Assembly: GCF_035046485.1 (NCBI RefSeq)
Contig: NC_085137.1
Location: forward strand, 15,715,346-15,779,345
DNA from: Aedes albopictus
Taxonomy: Eukaryota > Arthropoda > Insecta > Diptera > Culicidae
DNA: 64,000 bases
Direction of reading: 5' to 3'
Shown here piece after piece: positions 1 to 12,399 of the stretch. Position numbers and translations under genes: made by a program. The notes below the pieces were generated by a model that ran no database searches, was not told the DNA's origin, and saw nothing but the letters and a program-made list of their open reading frames with translations. Each line of letters begins with the position of its first letter. Positions within the stretch are counted from its first letter, which is position 1.

Positions 1-179
1 CTCGCTGAATGTGTTCCATCAAAGACGAGCTCTGAAAGGCGCCTGGTCTCCAATGGACGCCAGGTATCCCTTTTAGGGTTAAATTATCTGAACGTGGGAG
101 TTGGCTCGTTATTACTCGCTGCTGTACTAACTTAGTCAGTTCTTTTGCTGCCTTGGTACTCCATGTCTGGGCTCCCCGT

Positions 180-430
180 ACCATTCATCCCTGCAGATTT
201 CGGCTCGTGGCACGAAGCCTCAATGGGATGCACTGAGCATCTGGTAGAACTTCCACGTTTCTTGTGAACTACACTGTAGCTCCATAATTGAATGATCTGT
301 TTCTGTTGTGCTCCGCTACCATCGCGTCTGGGTCTCCTATCCTTACTAATGGTCATTATCGAGCATATTAATTCGATCGCTGACATATGTGCATTTGGTA
401 ATGTTTGCATAGCAGCTAATTGTACCATCA
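180..430 (-). pseudogene. RTE-clade LINE relic (linker before RT)
   Basis: Read on the minus strand, bases 283 down to about 185 encode a stretch starting MELQ and containing SSQETWKFYQ and FVPRAEICRD. It matches the same part of the better preserved RTE copy that ends near 42192, where the text is SQETRKFYQ and FVPRAEICRD. One in-frame stop interrupts it. This is the linker between endonuclease and RT; neither catalytic domain is present. It is a dead fragment. Confidence 0.55.
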
Positions 431-1074
431 TGACATATTACCATAATATCGTCCATCAGCAACTCCTGCCGCTGACAATGCAATAATCGTATCTCAGTTC
501 GTTATAACAAGTTTATATTCCATCGCCCATTGACAGGGACTCGGTAACAAATACATTTATGTTTGTTTTCCACCCACAACTGTACGCAAAACTTGAATCG
601 CATTGGCTGTCTGTGGCAAAACATGCAACTTTTAATCTCTTGCCTTCCTCCGCCCCTTCGAGGTTCGCCCAACAACGCGCTGTTAGATTCACCAACCATT
701 GCCCGGAGGCCTCCTGCAAATGAATAAATTTTTAATTACTGTCGCTTTGTTTCACTGAATCCCACCACATCATTCAAATGGAAGTTGTAATAATTTCCAA
801 ACAACTGCAATAAATTTCTGCTCGCCATCCACCCCCTCCACGGGTGCTGTTGTCCTGGATCGTACTTGCACCCGTGTAGCCTGGACGTTGTTGACGGACT
901 TTTTTATATCTCCGTCAATTCGAAAAATATGTGTCTATTTTGTGGAATCTGTTGGTTTGCTAGGGTCAGATAAAACAATTCGTCCGATTTGAAGGGCTCA
1001 ATAAATAGCGAAATAATAACACCAGCTGTTATAGCAAAAATATTGTTCGTTGGTCGGTTGAAAAAGGTGCGGGG
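431..1074. other. unassigned, AT-rich
   Basis: No open frame, repeat pair or RNA-like fold that I can support. Short open frames here look random. Confidence 0.4.
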
Positions 1075-1075
1075 C

Positions 1076-1140
1076 CCGAATAGTCGAAGCGGTAAACGTT
1101 CAACAAGGCTGGATTCGATTCCCGTTTGCTCCAGAAACGT
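1076..1140 (+). repeat. tRNA-derived SINE head
   Basis: A box-A-like segment (TAGTCGAAGCGGT, 1081-1093) is followed 17 bases later by a box-B-like segment (GGATTCGATTCCC, 1111-1123), the layout of an internal Pol III promoter. No 7-bp acceptor stem closes around it, so it reads as a SINE head rather than a tRNA gene. Confidence 0.5.
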
Positions 1141-1158
1141 TTCGGGAAGGAAATTATC

Positions 1159-1210
1159 TGATTGATTTATCTTTATTTGAGAGACTTTCAGCCCTTGGCT
1201 GGTTCGTCTC
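1159..1210 (-). mobile_element. LINE 3'-end fragment
   Basis: On the minus strand this reads GGAGACGAACCAGCCAAGGG, then a short stem around GAAAGTCTCTC, AATAAAG and an ATCA-type tail. A near copy lies at 48502-48563, also minus. A stem plus AATAAA plus short tandem tail is typical of a non-LTR 3' terminus. The family is not identified. Confidence 0.5.
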
Positions 1211-1485
1211 CGGGGAAGGAAATATTTTTCTTGGGTATACAGTATCTGCCATGTACATACAAAAAAAAATACCTTTCAGCCTATAACTTTGCTGGGGTTG
1301 ATCATAGAACATTTTTTCTGAGAAGCAGACAACGCCTCAGTTGAGACGTGACACCAAGAAGATGCTAATGGGTGTCCGGCAGATCGATCACAATATAAAA
1401 GGGTATTTTATCCAATAATTCACTGAACTCTAGGTAGTGGGCCTAAATTGTAGGCCCCACTGCATGGCCGAAACCTGCCGAGGAG

Positions 1486-1998
1486 ATGCGGCTCAAAAAG
1501 CGTCCGGCAGAGGCGGTTGAACCGCCACAGAAGAAAAAAGGGACGGACAGCGCGAGTAATCAGGCTGCCAAGCCTGTTGCGATACGTGCAAGAGACATGG
1601 AAACCGAGCCCCAAAAGGTCTACTCTAAGAGAAAGGGTGGCCAACCGGACCAAGGAAAGGAGAACCCTTGGATCACGGTTGGAAAGAAGAAGGTAGTGAC
1701 AAAAGTGAAGTCAGACTGCAAACGGTAACGGAGCGACCCACGAAAAGACACCTCATACAAGGCGCTAGCACAGGAGGTATTGGGCGAAAAAGTGCATGTG
1801 AGAGCCGTAACGGCGGAGGCGACTCGCCAGTGTAGAAACCTTGATGGGACCACCGACGCAGGAGAGCTCGCAGTCGCACTTAAATACCAGTGCCAGATAG
1901 ACGTACCAAGTGCATCTATCCGCCTGCGAAAGGGTACGCAGATCGCCACGATCAAGTTCCCCGTACGGGAGGTGAACAAGGCGTCAAGATCAATGTAG
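1486..1998 (+). pseudogene. R1-clade ORF1 (gag-like) remnant
   Basis: The first half reads MRLKKRPAEAVEPP then ENPWITVGKKK, parallel to HSSWQVVGRKK in the intact ORF1 at 4108-5601. After a stop, a second open piece (1780-1998) aligns with the pre-zinc-knuckle domain of that ORF1: LGEKVHVRAV against LGNMVEVIAL, LDGTTDAGELAVALK against LDEITSEEDIRLALK. The three CCHC knuckles are missing. Sequence divergence is high, so this comes from a different R1-clade family or a much older insertion. It is non-functional. Confidence 0.65.
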
Positions 1999-2009
1999 AC
2001 TGGTCAGTG

Positions 2010-2930
2010 TTCTCCCAAATATGGCCTGAGACTTTTTGCTGGCAAACTGTTCATTGGGCTATTGAAAAAGCCTCGATTTGATGTAGGTTCGGATTTCTAT
2101 GCTTAACCACTTACGACGGGACACCTAAAATCGGTTCCCGGAATCGACCTGTTATCCCAAATATGGTCTGAGACTATTTTCATGCTAATCGTTCATCAGG
2201 CATCCTAATAAATCATTCGATATATCGCATGTATTGGTTTTCTTGAACATTTGACCATTTCCGGCGGGACATACGGAATCGGTTCCGTAACACGTTGATA
2301 TGGTCTGAGCCTAATTTCTTGCCAACTGTTCATTATGTTACCTTAAATTAGAATAATGTTACTCTAATGTGGTCTAAGCCTACTTCCTTGATTACTGGTC
2401 ATCAGGTTATTAGAAAAGTTGTGATTTAATGTGTCGCATTCATGGGTTTAGTTCACTTCTACATGTAACCACTTCCGGAAGGACACAAGGATCCGGTTCC
2501 GAAATAGTACCAGTTAAGATTTGGACTGAGACTATTTTCTTGCCAACCGTCAATTAGGTTATCTAAAAATCTGCTCTTTGATATGTCGCATGCATGGAAT
2601 TGGTTCCAGAATACTACCGACAGATCCCAATGTGGTCTGAGCTTATTTTCTTAATAACCGATCATCAGGATATTGGAAAAGCTGTGATTTGATGTGTCGC
2701 ATGCATGGGTTTGGTTCTCTTTTATATCTGGCCACTTCCGGCGGGACCCCTCAGAACCGGTTCCGGAACACTACCGGTTCAGATATGGTCTGAGACTATT
2801 TTCTTGCTAACCGTTCATCAAGTTATCGAAAATGCCGCGGTTTGTTGTGTCGTATGTATGGGTTTGGTGCATTTCCATGTCTGGCCCATTCCAGGGGTAC
2901 CAGTCCGGAACACCTAAATGGTCATAACTA
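2010..2930. repeat. degenerate satellite, units about 70-165 bp
   Basis: The phrase TGGTCTGAGACTATTTTCTT and variants recur near 2023, 2163, 2301, 2370, 2521, 2632 and 2785. Between them lie TTGCCAACCGTTCATCAGG, GATGTGTCGCATGCATGGG and CCACTTCCGGCGGGAC. Units vary because of internal deletions. No coding potential is evident. Confidence 0.75.
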
Positions 2931-3060
2931 CGGAGCGACTGGACCGATTCAAACCCTTTTCAATAGGAAACAATGAGACCAGATTCCACGTCGAATGAAC
3001 CGTCGGTCATTAAAATCGGTTGAGGTTTACTGCCAAAAAGTGATGTGAGTTTTTTGTCTA

Positions 3061-4107
<1,047 letters not shown>

Positions 4108-4302
4108 ATGGAAGAAGATAAAAGTCAAAGCGAAGTAGGAGCGGCAAATCCGTTTGTCAGAAGGGGTTTAACGCGGACACCACCGCCGCAAACCCAACAG
4201 GTGCAAACGCAGCTCGAACAAGAGCAGGAGCAACAGCAGCAGCTACATCGGCAGCAGAAGCAGCAGCAGCAACAGCAGCAGCAGCAACAGCAGCAGCAGC
4301 AA

Positions 4303-4334
<32 letters not shown>

Positions 4335-5601
4335 GCAACAACTGCAGTTCAGTGTGTGGACAAAACCACCAAAACAACCGAGGGTGGAGGCAGCCAAAAA
4401 GCTAGTGGACGAGCTTCACGAGTATGTCGACAAGAGAAGCAACGTCCACAAAGACATCAAGGCGTTGGTGATCAAGATCCAAGGCGCTCTTGGATCGGCT
4501 GTAAAGGAGTGGAAACACGTAGTTCAGAGAGCAGAAGCAGCGGAGAAGGAGTTGTCAGTGGCCAAGACTGCCATTGAAGCAAGTCGCGCGGCGGAAGCGC
4601 GAAGGGCAGAAGTCAACACGGTTGCGAATAAAGTGAACGTAGCGAGAAGTATTCCCCCAAGGATGCAGACCACGCCTTACTTCACACCGAAGAGGCAAAG
4701 GGCATCGCCTGGAGATGCTAGGCCAGGTGGCTCCAAGAAGCACAAGGAAGCTAGTGTCACTGAAGTCCAGCCGACTCTCGAAGCAACTGACGAGGTAAAC
4801 AGCCATAGTTCTTGGCAGGTCGTCGGTAGAAAGAAGGGAAAAGCGAAGAAGAAAACCAGACCCGAAAAACCTAAATTGGTCAGGAGGAAGAATAAGGGCG
4901 AGGCTCTTATCGTTAAAGCAAGCGGCGACTCGTACGTGGAGGTCTTACGTGCCATGAGGACAAATCCGAACCTCAACGAGCTAGGAGCAGACGTGAAGAA
5001 GATCAAGCGTACCCGCAACGGAGAGATGATCCTCTTGTTGAAAAAGGAACCAAAAGCTAGCAGCGTTTCTTACAAAGAGCTAACCGAGAAAGCTTTGGGC
5101 AACATGGTGGAAGTGATAGCCTTGTGTCCAGAGGCGACTATTACGTGTAAAGACCTGGATGAGATCACGTCGGAGGAAGATATAAGGCTTGCTTTGAAAG
5201 AGCAATGTGAGCTGGGAGAAGTCCGGATGTCCATCCGCATACGAAATGGACCTTCCGGTACCAAGGTGGCAGCGATTAAACTACCGATTGATGCTGCCAA
5301 CAAGGTGCTGAGGATAGGAATCGTGAGAGTAGGCTGGTCCGAGTGCCCACTGAGTGTCTCTGAACCTGAAGTGTGCTTCAGGTGTCAAGAGTTCGGGCAC
5401 ATCGCACGGTACTGTAAAGGGCCGGATAGAAGTAATCTATGCAGAAGGTGTGGAGAAGAAGGCCACAAAGCGCAGGGCTGCAGCAAGCCTCCGAAATGCC
5501 TGATTTGCGCAAACACGAAGGATAGCAGCAACCACGCTACAGGAGGCACGAAATGCGCGGCCTTCAAACGAGCGAGTACAACGAAACCCCAGTGGAGATA
5601 G
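4108..5601 (+). CDS. R1-clade ORF1 protein (gag-like, CCHC)
   Basis: A 497-residue RNA-binding protein expected to coat the element RNA in ribonucleoprotein particles. Residues about 30-80 are a glutamine-rich run with over 30 consecutive Q, interrupted by LHRQQK. A basic, Lys/Arg-rich region follows (KKGKAKKKTRPEKPK). A conserved gag domain covers about 270-410. Three zinc knuckles come last: C423-C436 (CFRCQEFGHIARYC), C445-C458 (CRRCGEEGHKAQGC) and an irregular third from C464. Three knuckles in this place are the usual R1-clade pattern. The ATG at 4108 is the first in frame and lies 757 bp inside the element. The 3' end overlaps ORF2 by 49 bases. The frame is open throughout. The polyQ run is probably a CAG/CAA slippage expansion. 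Confidence 0.85.
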
Positions 5602-7076
5602 TACAAGTAAACCTCAACCACTGTGATACAGCCCAACAGTTATTGTGCCAATCAGTTGCGGAACACAAGTGCGATGTCGCTATTATCTCTGAGCCCTACC
5701 GTATTCCACCAGGAAATGGGAACTGGACGTCAGACAGAGCTAAAACAACAGCGATATGGACAGTGGGAAAATACCCCTTGCAAGAAGTGGTGTATACCGC
5801 AGATGAAGGCTTCGTGATCGCCAAAATTAATGGCGTTTTCATCTGCAGCTGCTATGCACCTCCAAGATGGACAATAGAGCAGTTTAACCAGATGCTGGAC
5901 AAGCTAACTGAAGAGCTAACGGATCGTAGACCTGCTGTTATAGCCGGTGACTTCAATGCTTGGGCGATCGAATGGGGCAGTCGCCTTACAAGTCCAAGAG
6001 GGAGCAACCTCCTAGAGGCGCTTGCCAAGTTGAACGTCGATCTTGCCAACGAAGGTACTATCAGCACCTACCGTAGGGAAGGTCGAGAATCCATAATAGA
6101 CGTTACTTTCTGCAGCCCTGGACTGATCAGAAATTGGAGAGTGCACGAGGGATATACCCACAGCGACCATCAAGCAATCCGATATCGCATTGGGCGCGAT
6201 CCACAGGTGGTATCAGGCAGAGCGCAGGTAAATGAGCGGAGGTGGAAAATCGCGAATTTTAACAAAGACGTGTTCGCGGAAGCGCTGCGGCTGGAAGCTG
6301 TAGTTAACCCCAGCGTAGACGAGCTGATTGCGCTACTATCACGCGCGTGCGATGCAACCATGCCGAGAGAGGGCAAGCCAAGACACAGTCGGCCCCCAGC
6401 TTATTGGTGGAACTCGAAGATCGCCGACCTACGAGCGAACTGTCACCGAGCTCGGAGGAGAATGCAGAGAGCCCGCAACGACGCTGAAAGAGCAGTTCGC
6501 AGGCCAGCTTATACGGCAGCTAGAGCTGCACTTAACAGAGAAATCAAGCTCAGCAAAAAGGCATGTCTAGAAGAGCTTTGTCGGAACGCCAATTCTAATC
6601 CGTGGGGAGACGCCTACAGAGTAGCCATGGCGAAAATAAGGGGACCAGCTATACCACCGGAAAGGTGTCCGGAGAAGATGAAAGCCATCGTAGACGCGCT
6701 ATTTCCGCAGCACGAACTGACGGGTTGGCCACCCACACCGTACGGTGCTCAGGAGGATCAGGAAGCGGAAGCTCGAATAACCAACGAGGAGCTGATAACA
6801 ATAGCAAAAGCTCTTAAAACAAAGAAGGCTCCGGGACCAGACGGTATCCCGAACGTAGCGGTGCGAACAGCAATCCTAACGAACCCGGAACTATTTAGGA
6901 TTACGTTTCAAAGGTGTATCAATGATGGCAACTTCCCCGACATATGGAAGCGCCAAAATCTTGTGCTACTGCCGAAACCAGGGAAGCCTCCTGGAGATCC
7001 TTCAGCATACTGTCGTCACTGCAGCGGAAATGGCGTGAAGACCAAAGGGCATCGGATCGCGATCGGAGTAGGCTAG
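5553..7076 (+). pseudogene. R1-clade ORF2, endonuclease intact, RT truncated
   Basis: A 507-codon open frame with an N-terminal apurinic-like endonuclease: QVNLNH near residue 20, GDFNAW with D133 and N135, and SDHQAI with D205 and H206. A linker follows, then the start of RT with KKAPGPDGIPN and LVLLPKPGKPPGD. At about 7011, just after GDPSAY, homology stops and unrelated sequence carries the frame 22 codons to a stop. A functional R1 ORF2 is about twice as long; here the palm with FADD, the thumb and the C-terminal zinc region are missing. The ATG lies inside ORF1 in the -1 frame, so translation would need reinitiation or coupling. The endonuclease alone may still be expressible, but the copy cannot retrotranspose by itself. 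Confidence 0.8.
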
Positions 7077-7800
7077 ATCCACCGTCGGGGACTAGTCCGA
7101 GTAGTCGTAACGCTCTGGTCTTGGGTCGTCGGGGCGCCGGTGAACCGGAAGCCACCCTCCAACCGGAATCATCGAACCGACCTCGGCACCTGACTGGTCG
7201 GGATCAAACCACCGTGTTCGGGAGAACTTCCATCGCCGGGGAACTCTCCGTCGGAGTAGGCTAGCTCCACCGCCGGGGACTAGGACGAGTATGTCGCGAG
7301 AAGCACCAGTGAATGGTCGTCGGGGCGCCTGTGAACCGGAAGTCACCCTCCAACCGGAATCGCAGGACCGACCTCGGCACCGATCTGGGAAGTATCGGTT
7401 CGGAAGATCTTCCATCGCCGGGGAACTCTTCGTCGGAGTAGGATAGATTCACCGCCGGGGACTATCTGAGTAATCAGCGCCCGTGGAAAACCACTGGTTC
7501 GGGTCGTCGGAGCGCCAGCGTACCGGAAGCCATCCTCCAACCGGAATCGCCGGACCGACTTCGACACCCTGCCAATCAACATCGAAGGAATACGCAACGC
7601 GAACAACGGTTTCGGGAGATATTCTACCGCCGGAGAACTCTCCGTCGGAGTAAGCTAGCTCCACCGCCGGGGACTACGCTGAGTCGCAAGAAACTACGTC
7701 GAATCAACCGGGTTCGAGTCGTCGGGGCGCCAGCGAACCGGAAGTCACCCTCCAACCGGAATCGCCGGACCGACCTCGGCACTCAACCGGTTCGCCCAGG
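7061..7800 (+). repeat. about 190-bp tandem repeats inside the R1 element
   Basis: Four diverged units begin with TCGGAGTA near 7063, 7251, 7433 and 7644 (spacing 188, 182, 211). Each has CACCGCCGGGGACTA, GGTCGTCGGGGCGCC, CACCCTCCAACCGGAATCG and GACCGACCTCGGCAC in order. The repeated phrases keep similar six-frame translations, which produces artefactual open frames on both strands. The block replaces the RT region and lies upstream of the poly(A). Confidence 0.85.
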
Positions 7801-8481
<681 letters not shown>

Positions 8482-9395
8482 GCCTGGAGGAAGGCATCTT
8501 TCCGGATATATGGAAGGTCCAAAAACTAGTGCTGCTGCCAAAACCAGGAAAGCAGCCGGGAGATCCAGCATCGTACAGGCCGATCTGTCTGTTGGATACG
8601 CTCGGAAAACTCCTGGAGAGGATTATCCTTAACAGGCTGATCGAGTATACCGAAAGTGTGAGAGGGCTGTCCACGATGCAGTTCGGCTTCCGCAAGGGAA
8701 AATCGACGGTTGACGCAATTCGGACCGTCGTTGAGATGGCGGAAAGGGCATCCTTACAAAAGCGGAGAGGAGATCGCTACTGCGCCGTGGTAACGATAGA
8801 CGTTAAAAACGCGTTTAACAGCGCCAGTTGGGAAGCTATCGCCGTAGCCCTGCATAATATGCGGGTCCCCGACTATCTGTGTAGGATTATAAGGAACTAC
8901 TTCCAGAATAGAGTCCTTGTGTACGAAACCAACGTAGGGCAGAAGTCGTTTAGAGTGACAGCAGGTGTTCCACAAGGGTCAATACTTGGCCCTACGCTCT
9001 GGAACGCAATGTACAACGGTGTGTTAACACTGAAGCTTCCGGCAGGTGTCATTATCGTGGGGTTCGCAGACGACGTTGTATTAGCGGTATCTGGTATCTG
9101 ATAGTGAAGTGGCAACAAGTGTGGGACAATGCGGCGAACGGAAGGTGGACCCACCGACTGATCCCAAATGTGTCGGCGTGGGTGAATAGGAAGCATGGGG
9201 AGGTGAACTTCCATCTGACGCAGTTTCTGTCCGGGCATGGCTGTTTCCGGAAGTATCTGTTTCGATTCGGTCACGCGTCTTCCCCTCTGTGTCCGGAGTG
9301 TGTGAACGTGGAGGAAACACCGGCGCACGTCGTCTTCGAATGCCCTAGGTTCTCGGAGATGCGCAGGGATATGCGCGGCCAAATACACATACATA
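8482..9395 (+). pseudogene. second R1-clade ORF2 fragment (RT plus C-terminus)
   Basis: The open frame reads from GIFPDIWKVQKLVLLPKPG through LLDTLGKLLERI, FGFRKGKSTVDAI, TIDVKNAFNS, GVPQGSILGP and GFADDVV, i.e. RT motifs 0-5 with catalytic aspartates present. It stops at 9099. It then jumps to the C-terminal region (9104-9395): HLTQFLSGHGCFRKYL, CPECVNVEETPAHVVF, a CCHC-like knuckle. The thumb and linker are deleted. It overlaps the first element in the FPDIWK-LVLLPKPG stretch with clear differences, so it is a different copy. ACAY-type repeats (9386-9405) follow immediately, again matching simple-repeat targeting. Confidence 0.8.
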
Positions 9396-9410
9396 CACAC
9401 AGACATCACC
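9386..9410. repeat. ACAY-type short microsatellite
   Basis: ATACACATACATACACACAG directly after the last R1 codons of the second copy. ACAY repeats are the known target class of Waldo-type R1 elements. Confidence 0.55.
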
Positions 9411-10345
9411 TTTAGAGATGTTGGAGGGGATCATCGAGGGTATTTTTCCGCGTCATGATCCTGGTCCTTGGCCTCCTTTCGTAGGACAACCGGGGACTGC
9501 GTAGACGCTATCTTGTCGGGTACAAAAACCTAAGAGGAGGGGAATTCGTTTCTGTGCGGTAGTGACTCTGGATGTAAGGAATGCGTTTAATAGTGACAGC
9601 TGGTCTGCTATTGCCAATGCGCTCTTGCGTCTGGGCCTCGAAAGTTACTTTCGGAATCGAGTAGTAGTTCACGACACGGAGGTGGGTCGGAAGTGCTTTT
9701 ACATAACCTCAGGAGTCCCGCAAGGTTCCATCCTAGGTCCGGTGTTATGAAATGTCATGTACGACGAGGTGTTGAGGTTAGAGTACCCAGTAGGAGTGGT
9801 GATTGTCGGATTTGCCGACGATATTACGCTCGAAGTCTACGGTGACACTATCGAGGAAGTGAAGTTGACTACCGACCACTCGATCGAGGTTTTGGAGGCG
9901 TGGATGCGATCCAGGAAACTGGAGCTGGCTCACCTCAAGACAGAGGTGACGGTTGTTAACAATCGGAAGTTGGAGCAGCAGACGGAGATCAGTGTAGGAG
10001 AGTGCACTATCCTTTCAAAGCGCTCTGTCAAACACTTGGGCGTGATGATCGACGATAACCTTACCGTCGGTAGCCATGTCAATTATGCCTGTAAAAAAGC
10101 CTCCACAGCTATTGCGGCACTGTCCCGGATGATGTCCAATAGCTCTGCGGTGTACGCCAGTAAGCGCAAGCTTCTGGCTAGTGTTGCTACGTCCATACTT
10201 AGGTATAGCGGCCCGGCGTGGGGTACCGCGCTAAGTACTGAATGTTACCGACGGAAGCTGGAAAGTACTTACAGGCTTATGTGCCTGAGGGTTGCGAGCG
10301 CGTACCGTACCGTGTCACACGCCGCTCTCTGCGTCAATACTGGAT

Positions 10346-10550
10346 TGTGGGGGCCCGGGGCCCGAGCAGATGTGAAGGCCCTTCGGAGAGATGACCAAAA
10401 CTGTTTTTCCATATTTTCGAACAGTACTTGAGCAATATGAAAAATAAAGCTAATGTTACCAACCTAAATAGGTTTTTGTGGGGGCCCCTAAAATGTGGGG
10501 GCCCGGGGCCCGCCCCCCCCCCCCCCCGGCCCTCCCTTAGATCCGGCCCT
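10346..10550. mobile_element. short GGGCCC-rich insertion, hAT-like end
   Basis: Sits between R1 codons that should be adjacent. The phrase GTGGGGGCCCGGGGCCCG occurs at both 10347 and 10495 in direct orientation. A 15-base C run follows the second copy. The right end, read in reverse, is CAGGGCCGGATCTAAGGG, resembling hAT-type termini. No matching left terminus is visible, so it may be truncated. Confidence 0.5.
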
Positions 10551-10934
10551 GATGGTGCTCATCAGCATTCTTATCAGTGAGGGCATGGAGTGCTTCTAAA
10601 TGCGCGGCACAAGAGGCATACGCAGGACTGGCCTCCATGGTCAAATGGCAGCGCGCGTGGGACAGTTCCACCAAAGGAAGGTGAACCCATAGGCTGATAC
10701 CGAGGGTAGATAGTTGGATTAATAGGCGCCATGGGGAAGTTACATTCCACCTGACACAGGTCCTTACAGGTCATGGTTGCTTCCGACAGTATCTACACTG
10801 TTTCGGGCATGCGGATTCTCCCGAATGCCCAGTGTGCAATGGTTTAGAGGAAACGGCGGAACACGTTTTGTTCGTGTGCCCGCGTTTTCGCACAATGCGT
10901 GACCGCATGCTTGCCACATGCGGGGAGGACACCC

Positions 10935-11348
10935 CGAGCAAAGTCGAATAACAGCCCCATAACAAAATGATAACTAGTGCTCACTCCAGAACTCATTTAA
11001 CAATTTTGTGTTATCATCCTGATAATTCATGTTACCGCACCTGTCAAACTCTGAAGCTTCATCAGCGACAACAACATCGACAGTTAGTTATCAACGACCG
11101 AGCAGATATCTCTCTGATAACAAAATGAGTTTTCAATCAGATCAAATCAATTGATTTACAGAAGTTGTGATCAGGTTGCCTTTGATGATAACATAATGAG
11201 ATATTTTAATGATATCATCGGTATAATTGGTTGTTATCATATTTGTTATGTTGCCTGTTTATTCAACCAAACTGAGAACAAATTTAGTTAATTATTTTTG
11301 ATATCAGATAACAAAGTATGTTATCCGTTTATTATGAAACTTTGCTCG
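10935..11348. mobile_element. MITE with CGAGCAAAGT termini
   Basis: CGAGCAAAGT at 10935-10944 is mirrored by ACTTTGCTCG at 11339-11348. The inserted stretch is AT-rich, non-coding and dense in ATAAC/GTTAT motifs. The flanking R1 codons (GED before, TPDN after) confirm it as an insertion. The target duplication is not clean. Confidence 0.65.
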
Positions 11349-11476
11349 AGAACTCCGGACAATTTGGTCCAGATGATGTGTAGAGATGAGGTTAGCTGGA
11401 TCGCCGTTTCAACGGCTATCATCCATATCGCCTGGGAGCTACAGAGGAGGTGGCGCATGGACTCAGAGAATGGCTA

Positions 11477-11890
11477 GTACAGATGCGGTAGAAGAGGTGG
11501 TCCAGGGGTTCGGAGTCGGCTTCGTAGGTCATGCCGGTGCCCTGCGATCGAGATCGACCCGTATAGCGATTAAGAGGCCCCGGAGAGGAAGTCCCGGTAG
11601 CGTTGCTGTCGTGGCGTCGGTCTACTGGGTTGGATCCGAGCCCGCGGTTGGAAAGGGGTCCCCAGCAAGGGTCGGGGCAGGTGAGACCCTGCTGTCTGCA
11701 ACATGCTGTTGCACGTGGGCATCAGTTCTTGATGTCTAGGAATGTGTTTTAGTGGGTCGAGGAGAGAGAAGTCCTGGCCTTTACTATTGTTATAGAAGAC
11801 GGCCTTAACCCCACACTACCCTAACCTTCCTGTAAGGGTGTCTGTTGAGCAGATTCTTCCTCTTATGGTTTAGAAGAAGAAGAAAAAGAC
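11477..11890 (+). other. 3' untranslated region of the third R1-clade copy
   Basis: GC-rich non-coding sequence after the ORF2 stop, ending in a GAA-rich tail (AGAAGAAGAAGAAAAAGA, 11871-11888). Confidence 0.5.
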
Positions 11891-12396
11891 ATCACCTCAA
11901 TTCGTCGAGCTGAGTTAATTGATATATCCCTTTCGTGATGGAGCTCAAAAAAGTGAAATTTCCATACAAATTGCTCAAACTTGGCTCTCCAGAACTCTCA
12001 GACTTTTCAATATATCAACACTTTTTCTTCGGCATTTGCCAGAGCTACTCCTTGTCTTTCGATTCCTAACTTTGTACACCTAGATAAATCGAAAATTAAA
12101 ATTTTGCGACAGATAAAACTTTTTCATGTTTTACGATTTTTGCTCACTTTTTGTTTAACTTGTTGTAGTAAATTTCACACATAACATAAACAAAAGTTTG
12201 TTTGCACACATGCAAGTATAAGTAATGGCTCAATCATCAAAATAATTCACATCAGGTAAACCAAAGGCTAAACAGTTGAAAAAAAAATCACAAAATTGTT
12301 ATTGCTCAACAGCACAATTGTGCTGGTTCGTCACGAAAGGGATATGTGACTCGACCCTCCGAGCTTTCTATCAAAAAGCCATTTTTGGAGTGAACA
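11891..12396. other. unassigned repeat-like sequence
   Basis: TATCCCTTTCGTGATGG (11924) and, inverted, TCACGAAAGGGATATG (12332) hint at the ends of another decayed inverted-repeat element of about 420 bp. No coding content. Confidence 0.35.
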
Positions 12397-12399
12397 TTA

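Larger units (their letters stand above)
9553..11476 (+). pseudogene. third R1-clade ORF2 remnant, twice interrupted
   Basis: Begins CAVVTLDVRNAFNSDSW (RT motif A), then GVPQGSILGP, an in-frame TGA at 9748, GFADDITLEVYG, and thumb sequence to about 10343. A short deletion removes about 10 residues before YFRNRVVV. After an insertion (10346-10550) homology resumes with MVLISILISEGMECF, then HLTQVLTGHGCFRQYL and the knuckle CPVCNGLEETAEHVLF. A second insertion (10935-11348) interrupts it. The true C-terminus follows: TPDNLVQMM and WELQRRWRMDSENG with a stop at 11474-11476. The FADD box is present, but stops and insertions make it dead. Confidence 0.8.

Noticed and set aside
4125..4397. Minus-strand Cys-rich 90-codon frame
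   Set aside because: Antisense of the CAG/CAA glutamine tract in ORF1.
6919..7664. Several overlapping minus-strand frames of 60-110 codons with similar text
   Set aside because: They are read-throughs of the 190-bp tandem repeats and repeat with the unit, not a gene family.
7061..7800. CRISPR-like array
   Set aside because: Units are long, diverged and tandem without unique spacers, and the genome is eukaryotic.
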